Shown: positions 24,387 to 35,084 of the stretch, one piece after another
How positions within the stretch are numbered: position 1 is the stretch's first letter
Layout: the number at the start of each line of letters is the position of its first letter
Assembly (NCBI RefSeq): GCF_900091615.1
Contig: NZ_FMIA01000002.1
Span: forward strand, 6,178,501-6,242,500
Source: Micromonospora yangpuensis
GTDB taxonomy: Bacteria > Actinomycetota > Actinomycetes > Mycobacteriales > Micromonosporaceae
Reading direction: 5' to 3'
DNA length: 64,000 nucleotides
Made by a program: the position numbers and the translations under genes
Notes under the pieces: model-generated
Database searches by the model: none
The model's input: only the letters and a program-made list of their open reading frames with translations
Told to the model about the DNA's origin: nothing

Positions 24387-24833
24387 TCAGCACTTCTTGT
24401 AGCTGTCGGTCTTCTTCCACGAGCAGGAGTCGATCTTCTTGCCGGCGGCGGTGCGCAGGTACGCGGTGTCCCCGGTGTTGTTCCAGATGTGCCAGCCGGA
24501 ACCCCAGTACCGCTTACTGGCGGTGTTCTTGCCCTTGCCGCTGTAGAGCACCACGCTCGCCTTCGGCTTCAGCTTGAAGTCGCCGAAGGTGTAGACGTGG
24601 TTGGCCTTGTCCCGCACCGTCCAGGACTTCAGGCTGACCGTGCGGGAGCGCCGGTTGGTCAGCTTGACGTACTCGCCGTTGACGCTGCTGTTCGCCCGGG
24701 TGTCGGTGCCGGGCGCGTTGACGTACACCTTGGTGATCTCGATGACCGGCGCGGCCTGGGCCGGCCCGGCGGCGGTGAGCACCGTCCCGAGGCCGACGGC
24801 GACCGCCGCGGCGAAGCCGATGAACTTCCTCAT
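24387..24833 (-). CDS. Secreted lamin-tail domain protein
   Basis: A 148-residue secreted protein. Residues 1-28 are a Sec signal peptide (RKF, hydrophobic Ala/Val run, cleavage after GPAQA). The rest is an LTD/lamin-tail immunoglobulin-like domain: IEITKVYVNAPGTDTRANSS, NGEYVKLTNRRSRTVSLKSW, KPKASVVLYSGKG and WHIWNNTGDTAYLRTAAGKK. Two C-terminal cysteines (DSCSW, YKKC) may pair. Such proteins are abundant in actinomycete secretomes and are thought to bind or attach to extracellular material; no enzyme activity is expected. ATG 24833 gives a normal signal peptide. Confidence 0.82.
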   Translation of the reverse strand: MRKFIGFAAAVAVGLGTVLTAAGPAQAAPVIEITKVYVNAPGTDTRANSSVNGEYVKLTNRRSRTVSLKSWTVRDKANHVYTFGDFKLKPKASVVLYSGKGKNTASKRYWGSGWHIWNNTGDTAYLRTAAGKKIDSCSWKKTDSYKKC

Positions 24834-25038
24834 GCTGTTCCCCACTGCTGGTGACCGGCCCCTGTCCGGCCGGTCGGTGCGCCACGCCGTGGCGTGGTCG
24901 GGTGAGGTTATCGACGCCCGACGTCCGCTGTGGACCAGTGCGGCCCGGCGGCGGCGATTGGACCTGCGGGGACGATCATGGTGTCCCCGATCGGTGGCCC
25001 CACCTGCACGAACGGCCCCCGTCGTCATCGCGGACCGG

Positions 25039-25674
25039 TCAGCCGGCGGGCCCACCGGTCGCGCCGGCCACCAGCGCCGCCAGGTCCTGGGCGGACCAAC
25101 GGCCGGCCACCCCTGGCCGGTCGGCCAGGTACGCGGTGATCCGCCGGGCGGGCCAGCCGTGCGCCTCGCGCAACCCGCCGGCGATCATCGCGAGGTAGAC
25201 CGGGGCCGGGGCGGTCCACGGCACGTCCGCCGCCGTCCATGGCGCGGTGAAGGTGAGCATCGGTACGCCGTCGAGCCGCCCCACCCCGAGCAGCGTCTCG
25301 TAGCGGCCGGGCCCGAGGGTGACCCGGCCGGTGGCGGCTGCCGCGACCAGATCGAGGTCGGAACCGGGCGGCCGGTACATCTCCTGCGCGGCGATGTCGG
25401 CGAACTGCCCGACGGTGACCAGGTAGGCGCGGGCCGCCGCCCGGCCGGGCAGCCGCGGATCGTAGAAGGCCATCCCGCCGGTCCAGGCCCGGGACTCGCC
25501 GGCGAAGTAGACGCCGCCGGGGATCAGCACCGGTTCGGTGCGCCGGGGCGCCCGGCCGTCCCGGCAACCCGGGTACGTCCGCCGGCCGCCGGGCGGGCAA
25601 CCCCCGGTCAGGTACCAGCCGAGGCGCGCGGCGTACAGGTTCGAGCCGTAGGCGACGTACCAGACCAGCTCCAC
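25039..25674 (-). CDS. Gamma-glutamylcyclotransferase-like (AIG2/BtrG fold) protein
   Basis: A 211-residue protein from GTG 25674. It begins with the family signature WYVAYGSNL (substrate-binding loop), followed by VYFAGESRAWTGGMAFYDP and the middle element ARAYLVTVGQFADIAAQEM. The family cleaves gamma-glutamyl amides to 5-oxoproline; in actinomycetes such proteins are often automatically labelled histone deacetylase without basis. The start lies 16 bases from a 33-bp promoter element that recurs before the gene at 48.4 kb. It is divergent from the diguanylate cyclase gene. Confidence 0.75.
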   Translation of the reverse strand: MELVWYVAYGSNLYAARLGWYLTGGCPPGGRRTYPGCRDGRAPRRTEPVLIPGGVYFAGESRAWTGGMAFYDPRLPGRAAARAYLVTVGQFADIAAQEMYRPPGSDLDLVAAAATGRVTLGPGRYETLLGVGRLDGVPMLTFTAPWTAADVPWTAPAPVYLAMIAGGLREAHGWPARRITAYLADRPGVAGRWSAQDLAALVAGATGGPAG

Positions 25675-25690
25675 GCGGGGCCACACTACC

Positions 25691-25723
25691 GTCCACAGCC
25701 TGTGGATAGCACATGTGTACGAC
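25691..25723 (-). promoter_or_regulatory. 33-bp promoter element, copy 1
   Basis: On the minus strand this begins GTCGTACACATGTGCTATCC and ends ACAGGCTGTGGAC. The identical 33 bases occur at 48371-48403 on the plus strand, at nearly the same distance from the next start (16 versus 14 bases). It contains two dyads: TACACATGTG and TCCACAGGCTGTGGA (two DnaA-box-like TCCACA arms). Confidence 0.65.
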
Positions 25724-25786
25724 GGACGGCTGAGTACCCTTGACCAGGCCCGGTACCCCGCCGGGGCCACCCCTAGCCGGAACGAC

Positions 25787-27214
25787 GTGTGCGTGGATCA
25801 CAACCGGGTCATCCGTGACGCCACGGTCCGCCTCTCCATGGCGTCGACCGCGGTCGAGGCCTGCCAGTGGACCGTCACCACCCTCGCCCGGTACGCCCCG
25901 GCGACCGTCTCCGTCCTGCTGCACGTCCATGATCGGCTCCGCACGGTCGCGGCCACCGGCTCCTGGCAGGTCTTCTCGACCGTCCCGCCGAAGGCCGGCA
26001 TCGTCGGCCGGGTGTACGCCTCCGGCCTGCCGGCGACCGTCGGCCGGGTCGCCGAGGATCCGGACTACCTGCCGGTGCACCCGGACGTGACGGCCGAGAT
26101 CTGCGTACCGGTCTGCGACCCCGCGGGAAGCCCGATCGGCGTGCTCGACCTGCAGTGGCGTACCGAGGTGGAACTGGACCCGTGGCGGCGGACCGCCGAG
26201 CTGCTCGCCGCCCGGCTGGGCGCGCGGATCATGGCGCTGGGTGGCCCACCGGCGGAGAGCCGCAGCGAGAAACTCCTCCGGCACGCCACCGCGATGACCG
26301 CCGCGCAGACCGAGTGGGAGCTGCTGGGCACGGCGATCGGGGCGGCCCGGGAGGTCTCCACCCTCGCCGCGGCGATCGTGGTCCTCGGCGGTCGGGACGG
26401 CCCCCGACTCGACGCGCCGACCGGGGTGCCCGGCGAGTTGGAGGGGCGGCTGCGGGCCGAGCTGGCCGAGGCCGGTCCGGCGGCGCTCGGCCGGCTGGTC
26501 GCCCGCGCCCACCGGCACGGCGCGGCGTACACCCTGGGCGAGGCGGGACATCCGCCGACCGAGGACTACGCCCCGCTGGACCGGGCGGGGGTCCGCACCC
26601 TGATCGTGGTGCCGGTCGGGCAGCCGGACGTCGGCGGGGTGCTGCTGGTCGCCGACGGGCGACGGCTGCGCCCCGACCCGACCACGGTCAACCTGATGGA
26701 ACTCCTCGCCGGCCAGGCCTGGAGCTGCCTGGACCGGCTCCGCACCCTCCACCAGCTCAGCGAGCAGGCCAACTCCGACCCGTTGACCGGGCTACGGCAC
26801 ACCGGCCCGTTCGGCCAGCGGATCGCCGCAGCCACCCCGGGGCGTACCGCCCTGCTGGCGATCGACGTGGACGGCTTCAAGAGCGTCAACGACACGTACG
26901 GCCACCAGGAGGGTGACCGGGTGCTGGTCGGGCTGGCCCGGGCGTTGCAGGCGGCGCTGCGCCACGGCGACGAGCTGTTCCGGATCGGTGGGGACGAGTT
27001 CGTGGCGGTGATCGAGGTGCACCGCCCGGCGGAGGCGGTCCGGATCGCCGAACGGCTTACCGAGGCGGCCCGCCGCACCGGCCGGACGATCAGCGTCGGG
27101 GTCGCCGTGGCCGAGCCCCACGAGTCCCCCGAAGCCACCCTCCGCCGCGCCGACCAGGCCCTCTACTTCGTCAAACGCAACGGCCGCGACGCCGTCCGGC
27201 TGGCCGCCGACTGA
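25787..27214 (+). CDS. Diguanylate cyclase with GAF-type sensor domains
   Basis: About 475 residues. Two GAF-like regions (about residues 10-140 and 165-310) precede a C-terminal GGDEF domain. The active-site motif is intact: FRIGGDEFVAVIEV at about residues 399-412. RHGD five residues before it forms the inhibitory I-site RxxD, so product inhibition is expected. Upstream DPLTGLRHTGPFGQRI and LAIDVDGFKSVNDTYGHQEG are the other conserved GGDEF elements. It makes cyclic di-GMP from two GTP in response to an unknown signal. The start is uncertain: GTG 25787, GTG 25793 or an ATG at 25715 are all in frame. Confidence 0.9.
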   Translation: MCVDHNRVIRDATVRLSMASTAVEACQWTVTTLARYAPATVSVLLHVHDRLRTVAATGSWQVFSTVPPKAGIVGRVYASGLPATVGRVAEDPDYLPVHPDVTAEICVPVCDPAGSPIGVLDLQWRTEVELDPWRRTAELLAARLGARIMALGGPPAESRSEKLLRHATAMTAAQTEWELLGTAIGAAREVSTLAAAIVVLGGRDGPRLDAPTGVPGELEGRLRAELAEAGPAALGRLVARAHRHGAAYTLGEAGHPPTEDYAPLDRAGVRTLIVVPVGQPDVGGVLLVADGRRLRPDPTTVNLMELLAGQAWSCLDRLRTLHQLSEQANSDPLTGLRHTGPFGQRIAAATPGRTALLAIDVDGFKSVNDTYGHQEGDRVLVGLARALQAALRHGDELFRIGGDEFVAVIEVHRPAEAVRIAERLTEAARRTGRTISVGVAVAEPHESPEATLRRADQALYFVKRNGRDAVRLAAD

Positions 27215-27284
27215 CCGGCCGGTCTGCTCGGTCGGCGGCTGGGCAACGCGGCCGGCGGCTGGGCAACGCGGCCGGTCCGCGCGG

Positions 27285-28346
27285 TCAGCGGCCGGTGAGT
27301 TCCTTGGCGACCAGTTCGGCGATCTGGGCGGTGTTCAGGGCGGCGCCCTTGCGGAGGTTGTCGCCGGTGACGAAGAAGTCGAGGGCGCGCGGGTCGTCCA
27401 GGGCCCGCCGGAGCCGGCCGACCCAGGACGGGTCGGTGCCGACGGCGTCGATCGGCATCGGGAACTCGCCGGTCGCCGGATCGTCGACCATGATCACCCC
27501 GGGGGCGTTGCGCAGCACCTCACGGGCGCTCTCCGCGTCGACCTCGGCGGCGAAGACCGCGTGTACGGCCACCGAGTGTCCGGTCACCACCGGCACCCGG
27601 ACGCAGGTGGCGGAGACCTTCAGGTCGGGCAGGCCGAGGATCTTGCGCGACTCGTTGCGTACCTTCATCTCCTCGGCCGACCAGCCGTCGTCGGCGAGCA
27701 GACCGGCCCAGGGGACCACGTTGAGCGCCAGCGGGGCGGGGAACGGACCCAGATCGTCACCGACGGCCTGGCGTACGTCACCGGGGCGGGAGCCGAGCGT
27801 CCGGTCCCCGGCGATCTTGCCGAGCTGGGTGTGCAGGGCGTCCACGCCGGCCTGCCCCGCGCCGGAGGCCGCCTGGTACGAGGCGAGCACCAGCTCGCGC
27901 AGCCCGTACTCGCGGTGCAGCGGTGCGACCGCGACGATCATCGCGAGGGTGGTGCAGTTGCCGTTGGCGATGATCCCCCGGGGCCGGTGCCGCGTCTGCC
28001 CCGGATTGATCTCGGGCACGACCAGCGGGACGTCCCGCTCCATCCGGAAGGCGCCGGAGTTGTCCACCACCACCGCGCCCCGGGTGACGGCGATCGGCGC
28101 CCAGTGCGCGGCGACCTCGTCGGGCACGTCGAACATGGCCACGTCGACGCCGTCGAAAGCCTCCGGGGTCAGCGTCTGGACGGTCAGCTCCTCGCCCCGG
28201 CAGCGCACCTGCCGCCCGTCGGAGCGGGCCGAGGCGAACAGCTTGATCTCACCCCAGACGTTGCGCCGGGCGGAGAGCAGCTGACACAGCACGGTGCCGA
28301 CGGCACCGGTCGCCCCGACCACGGCCAGGGTGGGCAGTGCCGGCAC
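27285..28346 (-). CDS. asd: Aspartate-semialdehyde dehydrogenase
   Basis: A 353-residue enzyme that reduces aspartyl-4-phosphate to aspartate semialdehyde with NADPH, the second step of the Lys/Met/Thr/diaminopimelate pathway. The Rossmann motif [18 protein letters not shown] opens the protein. The nucleophilic cysteine is in [13 protein letters not shown] (about residue 132), and later signature elements include [16 protein letters not shown] and [19 protein letters not shown]. It lies six bases downstream of the aspartokinase gene on the same strand, so the two form the usual ask-asd operon of actinobacteria. Confidence 0.96.
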   Translation of the reverse strand: MPALPTLAVVGATGAVGTVLCQLLSARRNVWGEIKLFASARSDGRQVRCRGEELTVQTLTPEAFDGVDVAMFDVPDEVAAHWAPIAVTRGAVVVDNSGAFRMERDVPLVVPEINPGQTRHRPRGIIANGNCTTLAMIVAVAPLHREYGLRELVLASYQAASGAGQAGVDALHTQLGKIAGDRTLGSRPGDVRQAVGDDLGPFPAPLALNVVPWAGLLADDGWSAEEMKVRNESRKILGLPDLKVSATCVRVPVVTGHSVAVHAVFAAEVDAESAREVLRNAPGVIMVDDPATGEFPMPIDAVGTDPSWVGRLRRALDDPRALDFFVTGDNLRKGAALNTAQIAELVAKELTGR

Positions 28347-28352
28347 GCCGCG

Positions 28353-29618
28353 CTACCGCCCGGTCCCGGCGTACACCACGGCTTCGGTGTCGCCGCCCAG
28401 GTCGAAGGCGTCGTGGATGGCGCGGACGGCCTTGTCGAGGTCGGTGTCCCGGCAGACCACGGAGACCCGGATCTCCGAGGTGGAGATCATTTCGATGTTC
28501 ACCCCGGCGGTGCCGAGGGCGGCGAAGAACCCGGCCGCGACGCCCGGGTGCGAGCGCATGCCGGCGCCGATCAGGGAGACCTTGCCGACGTGGTCGTCGT
28601 AGAGCAGGCCCTTGAACTTGACCGGCTCCTGGATCTTGCTGAGCGCGGCCATCGCGGTCGGCCCGTCCGCCTTGGGCAGGGTGAACGAGATGTCCGTGCG
28701 GCCGGTCCCCTCGGTGGAGACGTTCTGCACGATCATGTCGATGTTGATCTCCGCCCCGGCGACCGTGTCGAAGATCGCCGCCGCGGCGCCCGGCTCGTCC
28801 GGCACCCCGACGATCGTGATCTTCGCCTCGCTACGGTCGTGGGCGACCCCGGTGATCAGCGCCTGTTCCACAGGAAGGTCCTCCATCGATCCGGTGACCA
28901 TCGTGCCGGTGTTGGTCGAGTATGACGAACGGACGTGGATCGGCAACCCCGCTCGGCGCGCGTACTCCACGCTGCGCAGGTGCAGCACCTTCGCGCCGCA
29001 GGCGGCCAGCTCCAGCATCTCCTCGTAGGTGATGTCCCGGATGTGCCGGGCGTTGGGCACGATCCGCGGGTCGGCGGTGAAGACCCCGTCCACGTCGGTG
29101 TAGATCTCACAGACGTCGGCGTGCAGCGCGGCGGCGAGCGCCACGGCGGTGGTGTCCGAGCCGCCCCGGCCCAGCGTGGTGACGTCCTTGGTGTCCTGCG
29201 AGACGCCCTGGAAGCCGGCCACGATGACCACCGCGCCCTCGTCCAGCGCGCCCTTGAGCCGCCCCGGCGTGACGTCGATGATCCGCGCCCGGCCGTGCAC
29301 CGAGGTGGTGATCACCCCGGCCTGCGAGCCGGTGAACGAGCGGGCTTCGTACCCCAGGTTGTGGATGGCCATGGCCAGCAGCGCCATGGAGATCCGCTCC
29401 CCGGCGGTGAGCAGCATGTCCAGCTCGCGGCCCGGCGGCAGCGGGCTGACCTGGTTGGCCAGGTCGAGCAGCTCGTCGGTGGTGTCGCCCATCGCGGAGA
29501 CCACCACCACCACGTCGTCGCCGGCCTTGCGGGCGGCGACGATCCGCTCCGCGACCCGCTTGATCCGCTCGGCGTTGGCGACGGAGGATCCGCCGTACTT
29601 CTGCACCACGAGTGCCAC
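28353..29618 (-). CDS. lysC: Aspartate kinase
   Basis: A 421-residue aspartokinase (GTG 29618) that phosphorylates aspartate. The kinase signature [20 protein letters not shown] starts the protein, with [20 protein letters not shown] near residue 150. Two C-terminal ACT domains (about 265-420: [17 protein letters not shown] and [19 protein letters not shown]) bind feedback inhibitors, normally Lys plus Thr in this group. In relatives an internal start yields a separate beta subunit equal to the ACT part; an in-frame ATG at SMEDLPVEQ (near residue 250) is a candidate here. It is the first gene of the ask-asd operon. Confidence 0.95.
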   Translation of the reverse strand: MALVVQKYGGSSVANAERIKRVAERIVAARKAGDDVVVVVSAMGDTTDELLDLANQVSPLPPGRELDMLLTAGERISMALLAMAIHNLGYEARSFTGSQAGVITTSVHGRARIIDVTPGRLKGALDEGAVVIVAGFQGVSQDTKDVTTLGRGGSDTTAVALAAALHADVCEIYTDVDGVFTADPRIVPNARHIRDITYEEMLELAACGAKVLHLRSVEYARRAGLPIHVRSSYSTNTGTMVTGSMEDLPVEQALITGVAHDRSEAKITIVGVPDEPGAAAAIFDTVAGAEINIDMIVQNVSTEGTGRTDISFTLPKADGPTAMAALSKIQEPVKFKGLLYDDHVGKVSLIGAGMRSHPGVAAGFFAALGTAGVNIEMISTSEIRVSVVCRDTDLDKAVRAIHDAFDLGGDTEAVVYAGTGR

Positions 29619-29655
29619 GACGGCGCACTCCCTCCCAGCGTCCCTGAGCGTGCCG

Positions 29656-29682
29656 ACGCCGCCGGGGTTGGGCCGGCGGCGT
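29656..29682 (-). promoter_or_regulatory. Hairpin in the leader of the aspartokinase operon
   Basis: ACGCCGCCGG and its exact complement form a 10-bp stem with a 7-base loop, 38 bases upstream of the lysC start. It may be a leader attenuator or merely a G+C-rich dyad; no leader peptide is evident. Confidence 0.3.
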
Positions 29683-29893
29683 GGGTCGGACGCCCTCAGG
29701 GTATCGGGCGGCCCGGACCGCCGGGTCAGGTGATCCCACCATCCGGCCCGACCGGCCCATCGCCGCACCCCGCCCGACCAGCACCGCGGACTCCTGCGGT
29801 GCGATCTCGGTCACCCACCCGAACGGGTACGACACGCCGGGGCCGGGCCGGCGGTGCACCGGTGCAGCCGGCGGCGGGCGGAAGAATGGGCGG

Positions 29894-30688
29894 GTGTCCG
29901 CCCGCCTGGGCCCGGTACGCCGAACGGCCGGCCTGCTCACCCTCGTCCTGCCGGTGTGCCTCGCCGCGTGCGCGGCCGACCGGCCGGTGACCCCGCCACC
30001 GCCGCCGGGCGGGTCGGTCCCGGGTGACCTGGACGCGGCCCGCGACGAGCTGGCCGCACGGGCGGCGGCGGCCCAGGACCGCCACTTCACCGCCGGGTAC
30101 GCCCTGCGGACGCCCGGGCACCCGGACCGCTCGGTCACCGTGACCAGCGCCGCCGACGGCACCTGGCGGGTCGACGTGACGTACCAGGTCGACCCGGCCG
30201 ACATCGATCCCGCCGACACCGACCAGGTGGTTGACGTCTCCCTGGCGGCCACCGGCGACGGGCTCTACCGGTGTGTGCTGCCGTCGGCGGACCGGCTGGC
30301 CGGCTGCGTCCGGCTCGGCGACCCGACGGACGTGCTGCCGCACCGGCTCGATCCCCGGGTGCAGCACCCCTTCACCGACTGGCTGGCGGTACTCACCGAC
30401 CGGCGGGCCCCACTGGCGGTCTCCCGGGCCCGGCCGCTGCCCGGCGTGACCGGGGGCTGTTACGCGGTCGAGTCGACCTCGGCGGCGTTGCTCCCCGCGC
30501 TCGACCCGGGGGTCTACTGCTACCAGCCCGACGGCACCCTCACCGCCGCCCGGACGGGTACCGGCACGTTGACCCTGGCCACGCCACCCGGGCCGGCTCC
30601 CGCCACCGTGCAACTGGCCGGGCCGGTGACCGACGCCACGCCGCTGCAGACCGGAGGTTACGGGTGGCTTTCCCCACATCCAACATAA
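29894..30688 (+). CDS. Lipoprotein of unknown function
   Basis: A 264-residue protein from GTG 29894 with a signal peptide ending in the lipobox CLAAC (Cys about residue 26), then a Pro/Gly linker. A beta-rich region follows, with VTVTSAADGTWRVDVTYQVD, then two likely disulfide pairs (YRCVLP, AGCVRL, GGCYAVES, VYCYQP). The layout resembles LppX/LprG-type or DUF-class actinobacterial lipoproteins, without a clear match. It is anchored to the outer face of the membrane. It stands alone between the divergent lysC operon and the nitroreductase-like gene. Confidence 0.75.
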   Translation: MSARLGPVRRTAGLLTLVLPVCLAACAADRPVTPPPPPGGSVPGDLDAARDELAARAAAAQDRHFTAGYALRTPGHPDRSVTVTSAADGTWRVDVTYQVDPADIDPADTDQVVDVSLAATGDGLYRCVLPSADRLAGCVRLGDPTDVLPHRLDPRVQHPFTDWLAVLTDRRAPLAVSRARPLPGVTGGCYAVESTSAALLPALDPGVYCYQPDGTLTAARTGTGTLTLATPPGPAPATVQLAGPVTDATPLQTGGYGWLSPHPT

Positions 30689-30729
30689 CCCCTTAATTGA
30701 GCAAAACCGGCATAAGGAACGCTTGGGGC

Positions 30730-31398
30730 ATGGCCGACCTCACACCACTACTCGCCGTCCGCTGGAGCCCGCTCGCCTTCGACCCGACGGCGGAACTCAC
30801 CGCCGCCGAAGCGTCGGCCCTGCTGGAGGCCGCCCGCTGGGCCCCGTCACACGGCAACGTCCAACCGTGGCGGTTCGCCCTGGGGCGGCGCGACGACGAG
30901 ACGGGCAAGCGGATCCTGGCCAACCTGCCCGCCCGCGACCAGCGCTGGGCCCGGCACGCCGCCGCCCTGCTGGTCGCCGCCCACCTCGCCGACCCACCCG
31001 CCACCGCGCCTCCCGCCGCAACCGCAGCCCCCGGGACCGCACCGGTCGACGCGTTCGAGGCCGTGGACACCGAGGCGTTCGAGGCCGCGCCCGTGGACGC
31101 GTTTCGGATCACACCGGCCGACGCGTTCGAGGCCGGCCAGCGACGGGCGTACGACCTGGGTCAGGCCGTCGCCCACCTGAGCGTGCAGGCGACCGCGCTC
31201 GGTCTCTACGTCCACCAGCTCGTCGACGTGGACCACGCCGGACTCGCCGCCGACCTGGACCTGCCGGCGGAGGTCCGCCCGCACGCGGTGGTGGCCATCG
31301 GCCGGCTGGGCGACCCGTTCGCCCTGCCCGCGGACCTGCTGCACCGGGAGACCGGGCTGCGCCGCCGCCACCGCGTCGCCGACCTGATGCTGCGCTGA
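30730..31398 (+). CDS. Nitroreductase family protein with a repetitive insert
   Basis: A 222-residue FMN-binding nitroreductase-fold protein. The N-terminus has the substrate/FMN motif VRWSPLAFDPTAELTAAEAS and RWAPSHGNVQPWRFAL; the C-terminal part has HLSVQATALGLYVHQLVDVD and VVAIGRLGDP. Between about residues 95 and 140 there is an unusual insert with repeated (D/E)AFEA-like units (VDAFEAV, TEAFEAA, VDAFRIT, ADAFEAG). ATG 30730 has AAGGAACG upstream; an earlier ATG at 30697 is less likely. The substrate is unknown; family members reduce nitro compounds, enones or flavin. Confidence 0.85.
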   Translation: MADLTPLLAVRWSPLAFDPTAELTAAEASALLEAARWAPSHGNVQPWRFALGRRDDETGKRILANLPARDQRWARHAAALLVAAHLADPPATAPPAATAAPGTAPVDAFEAVDTEAFEAAPVDAFRITPADAFEAGQRRAYDLGQAVAHLSVQATALGLYVHQLVDVDHAGLAADLDLPAEVRPHAVVAIGRLGDPFALPADLLHRETGLRRRHRVADLMLR

Positions 31399-31512
31399 AC
31401 CCGACCCGCGTCGCGGGGAGGCCCGGTCGGGTCGCGGGTGGGGCGGGGGTACGTCCCAGATTACGGACCGGGCTACCAGAGTCCTTGGTGACGACGTAGG
31501 GTCACTTCTGTC

Positions 31513-31584
31513 ATGTGGCAGGCGAGCCTTCTCCTTCGTTGCCGCGGCGAGGCCCCATCGGCCGGCACCTCGTCGCGGAGTTGA
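31513..31584 (+). CDS. Putative leucine leader peptide of leuA
   Basis: A 23-codon frame MWQASLLLRCRGEAPSAGTS SRS ends at TGA 31582, 108 bases before leuA. It holds three consecutive leucine codons (CTT CTC CTT), of which CTT is rare in this G+C-rich genome. Dyads in the following DNA (around 31615-31665) could form competing structures. Leucine-dependent attenuation of leuA is known in actinobacteria, so this is a likely attenuator, but no ribosome-binding site is obvious. Confidence 0.5.
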   Translation: MWQASLLLRCRGEAPSAGTSSRS

Positions 31585-33450
<1,866 letters not shown>

Positions 33451-33455
33451 GGTGC

Positions 33456-33535
33456 AAGGAAGGGCCCCCTGTTAACGCTTTCGGTAGAGAAGGGTTCCCC
33501 GCTCACCGTTGCCCGTTAACAGGGGGCCCTTCCTT
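33456..33535. repeat. Intergenic inverted repeat, copy 1 (acts as leuA/MFS terminator)
   Basis: AAGGAAGGGCCCCCTGTTAA (plus CG) at 33456-33477 and its exact complement at 33514-33535 form a 22-bp stem around 36 bases containing CGGTAGAGAAGGG. The left arm and loop start recur at 46443. The right arm encodes the last residues (KEGPPVNGQR) of the convergent MFS gene, so the repeat has been recruited into a coding end. Confidence 0.75.
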
Positions 33536-34981
33536 CGCGGCGGGAGCGGGGGCGGGTGGGGGGCGGTGGACGAGGAAGGCGGCCAGCGCCGCGCCGGCCA
33601 GGAGCAGGCCGGCGCACCAGAGCAGCGCCCCCCGGTAGGCCGAGGTCAGCGCGGCGCTCTGCTCGTACCCGGTGCCGCTCAGCCCGACCAGCAGCGGCAG
33701 CGCGGCCACCGCGAGCAGGCTCCCGGCGCGGCTGGCGGCGTTGTTGAAGCCGCTGGCCACCCCGGCGAACCGGTCGGCGACGGCGGCCAGCACCGAGGCG
33801 GTCAGCGGGGCCACCACCAGGGTCAGGCCGGCGCCGAAGAGGATCACCCCGGGCAGCACGTCGGTCCAGTACGACGCGCCCGGCTCCACCCGGCGCAGCA
33901 GGAGCAGGCCGGCGGCGGCGACGACCGGGCCGACGCTGAGCGGCAGCCGGGGGCCGATCCGGGCCGACAACGCCCCCGCCCGCGATGAGCCGAGCAGCAG
34001 CAGCACCGTCATCGGGATGGTCGCCAGGCCGGTCAGCAGCGCCGACCAGCCCACCACGTTCTGCAGGTAGACCGAGAGGAAGAAGGTGAAGCCGCCGAGC
34101 GCGGCGTACACCACGACGGTGAAGACGTTCAGCACCGAGAAGAGCCGGCTGCGGAAGAGCCTGGTCGGCAGCATCGCGGAGTCCCCCCGGTGCCGTTCCA
34201 CCAGCACGAAGGTGACCGCCGCGAGCAGCCCGACCAGCACCGCGGCCACCACCGACCACGAGGCGAGGCCCCGCACCGGGGCGTCGATCAGGGCGTACGT
34301 CACCCCGCCGAGGCCGAGCGCGCCCAACACCGCACCGGTCACGTCGAAGCGCCGGTGTCCCGGCCCCCGCCCACCGGCCCGGGAGACGTTCTCGTCCCGG
34401 CTCTCCGGGATCCAGCGCATCGCCGCGAGGAAGACCGGCACGGCCAGCGGCACGTTGATGAAGAAGATCCACCGCCAGGAGAGGGTGTCGATCAGCCAGC
34501 CGCCGACGAACGGGCCGAGCGCGGTGGAGACTCCGGACAGTCCGGACCAGGTACCGATCGCCCGCGCCCGGTCGTCGGGGTGGAAGCTGGCCTGGAGCAC
34601 CGAGAGCGAGCCGGGGGTGAGCAGCGCGCCGCCGGCGCCCTGCAGGAACCGGGCCGCGATCAGCCACTCGGTACCCTGGGCCAGGCCACACAGCATCGAG
34701 GCGACGGCAAACCAGAGTACGCCGAGCAGGAACACCCGCCGCCGGCCGAACCGGTCGCCCAGTGCCCCGCCGAGCAGCACGAACGCGGCCAGCATCAACA
34801 GGTAGCCGTTTACCGTCCACTGCAGACCGGCCACGGTGGCACCGAGATCGGCACCGAGCCGGGGCAACGCGACGTTGACCACGGTGCTGTCCAGGAAGAC
34901 CATCCCGGAGGCGAGGATCGCCGCGAGCAGCGCCCCCCGTCCGGCGGAGGTGCCCATGCGGAGTGCGGGAGCGGAAGCCAT
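33503..34981 (-). CDS. MFS exporter, DHA2 (EmrB/QacA) family
   Basis: A 492-residue, 14-helix antiporter. The first helix carries MVFLDSTVVNVALPRLGADL (motif D1), loop 2-3 has GALGDRFGRRRVFLLGVLW (motif A), and helix 5 region reads GPFVGGWLIDTLSWRWIFFI. The frame is open upstream, but ATG 34981 gives a normal N-terminus (ASAPALRMGTSAGRGALLAA). The last ten codons lie inside the intergenic repeat. It probably exports drugs or a metabolite; no regulator is adjacent. It is divergent from the HNH-nuclease-like lipoprotein gene. Confidence 0.9.
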   Translation of the reverse strand: MASAPALRMGTSAGRGALLAAILASGMVFLDSTVVNVALPRLGADLGATVAGLQWTVNGYLLMLAAFVLLGGALGDRFGRRRVFLLGVLWFAVASMLCGLAQGTEWLIAARFLQGAGGALLTPGSLSVLQASFHPDDRARAIGTWSGLSGVSTALGPFVGGWLIDTLSWRWIFFINVPLAVPVFLAAMRWIPESRDENVSRAGGRGPGHRRFDVTGAVLGALGLGGVTYALIDAPVRGLASWSVVAAVLVGLLAAVTFVLVERHRGDSAMLPTRLFRSRLFSVLNVFTVVVYAALGGFTFFLSVYLQNVVGWSALLTGLATIPMTVLLLLGSSRAGALSARIGPRLPLSVGPVVAAAGLLLLRRVEPGASYWTDVLPGVILFGAGLTLVVAPLTASVLAAVADRFAGVASGFNNAASRAGSLLAVAALPLLVGLSGTGYEQSAALTSAYRGALLWCAGLLLAGAALAAFLVHRPPPAPAPAAKEGPPVNGQR

Positions 34982-35084
34982 GGTTACCAATCTGCCTCGA
35001 CGGGGGTACTGAGACGCCAGGAAACGCCGAATCCGGCAGCCCGGGGTACTGTGCGGGATCGCCGGGAGCACGCAAGCTGGAGGG

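Noticed and set aside
25691..25723. Calling the 33-bp element a LexA box
   Set aside because: Only the inner part of the dyad fits; the key GAAC/GTTC arms are TAC/GTG here, so it was left as an unnamed promoter element.
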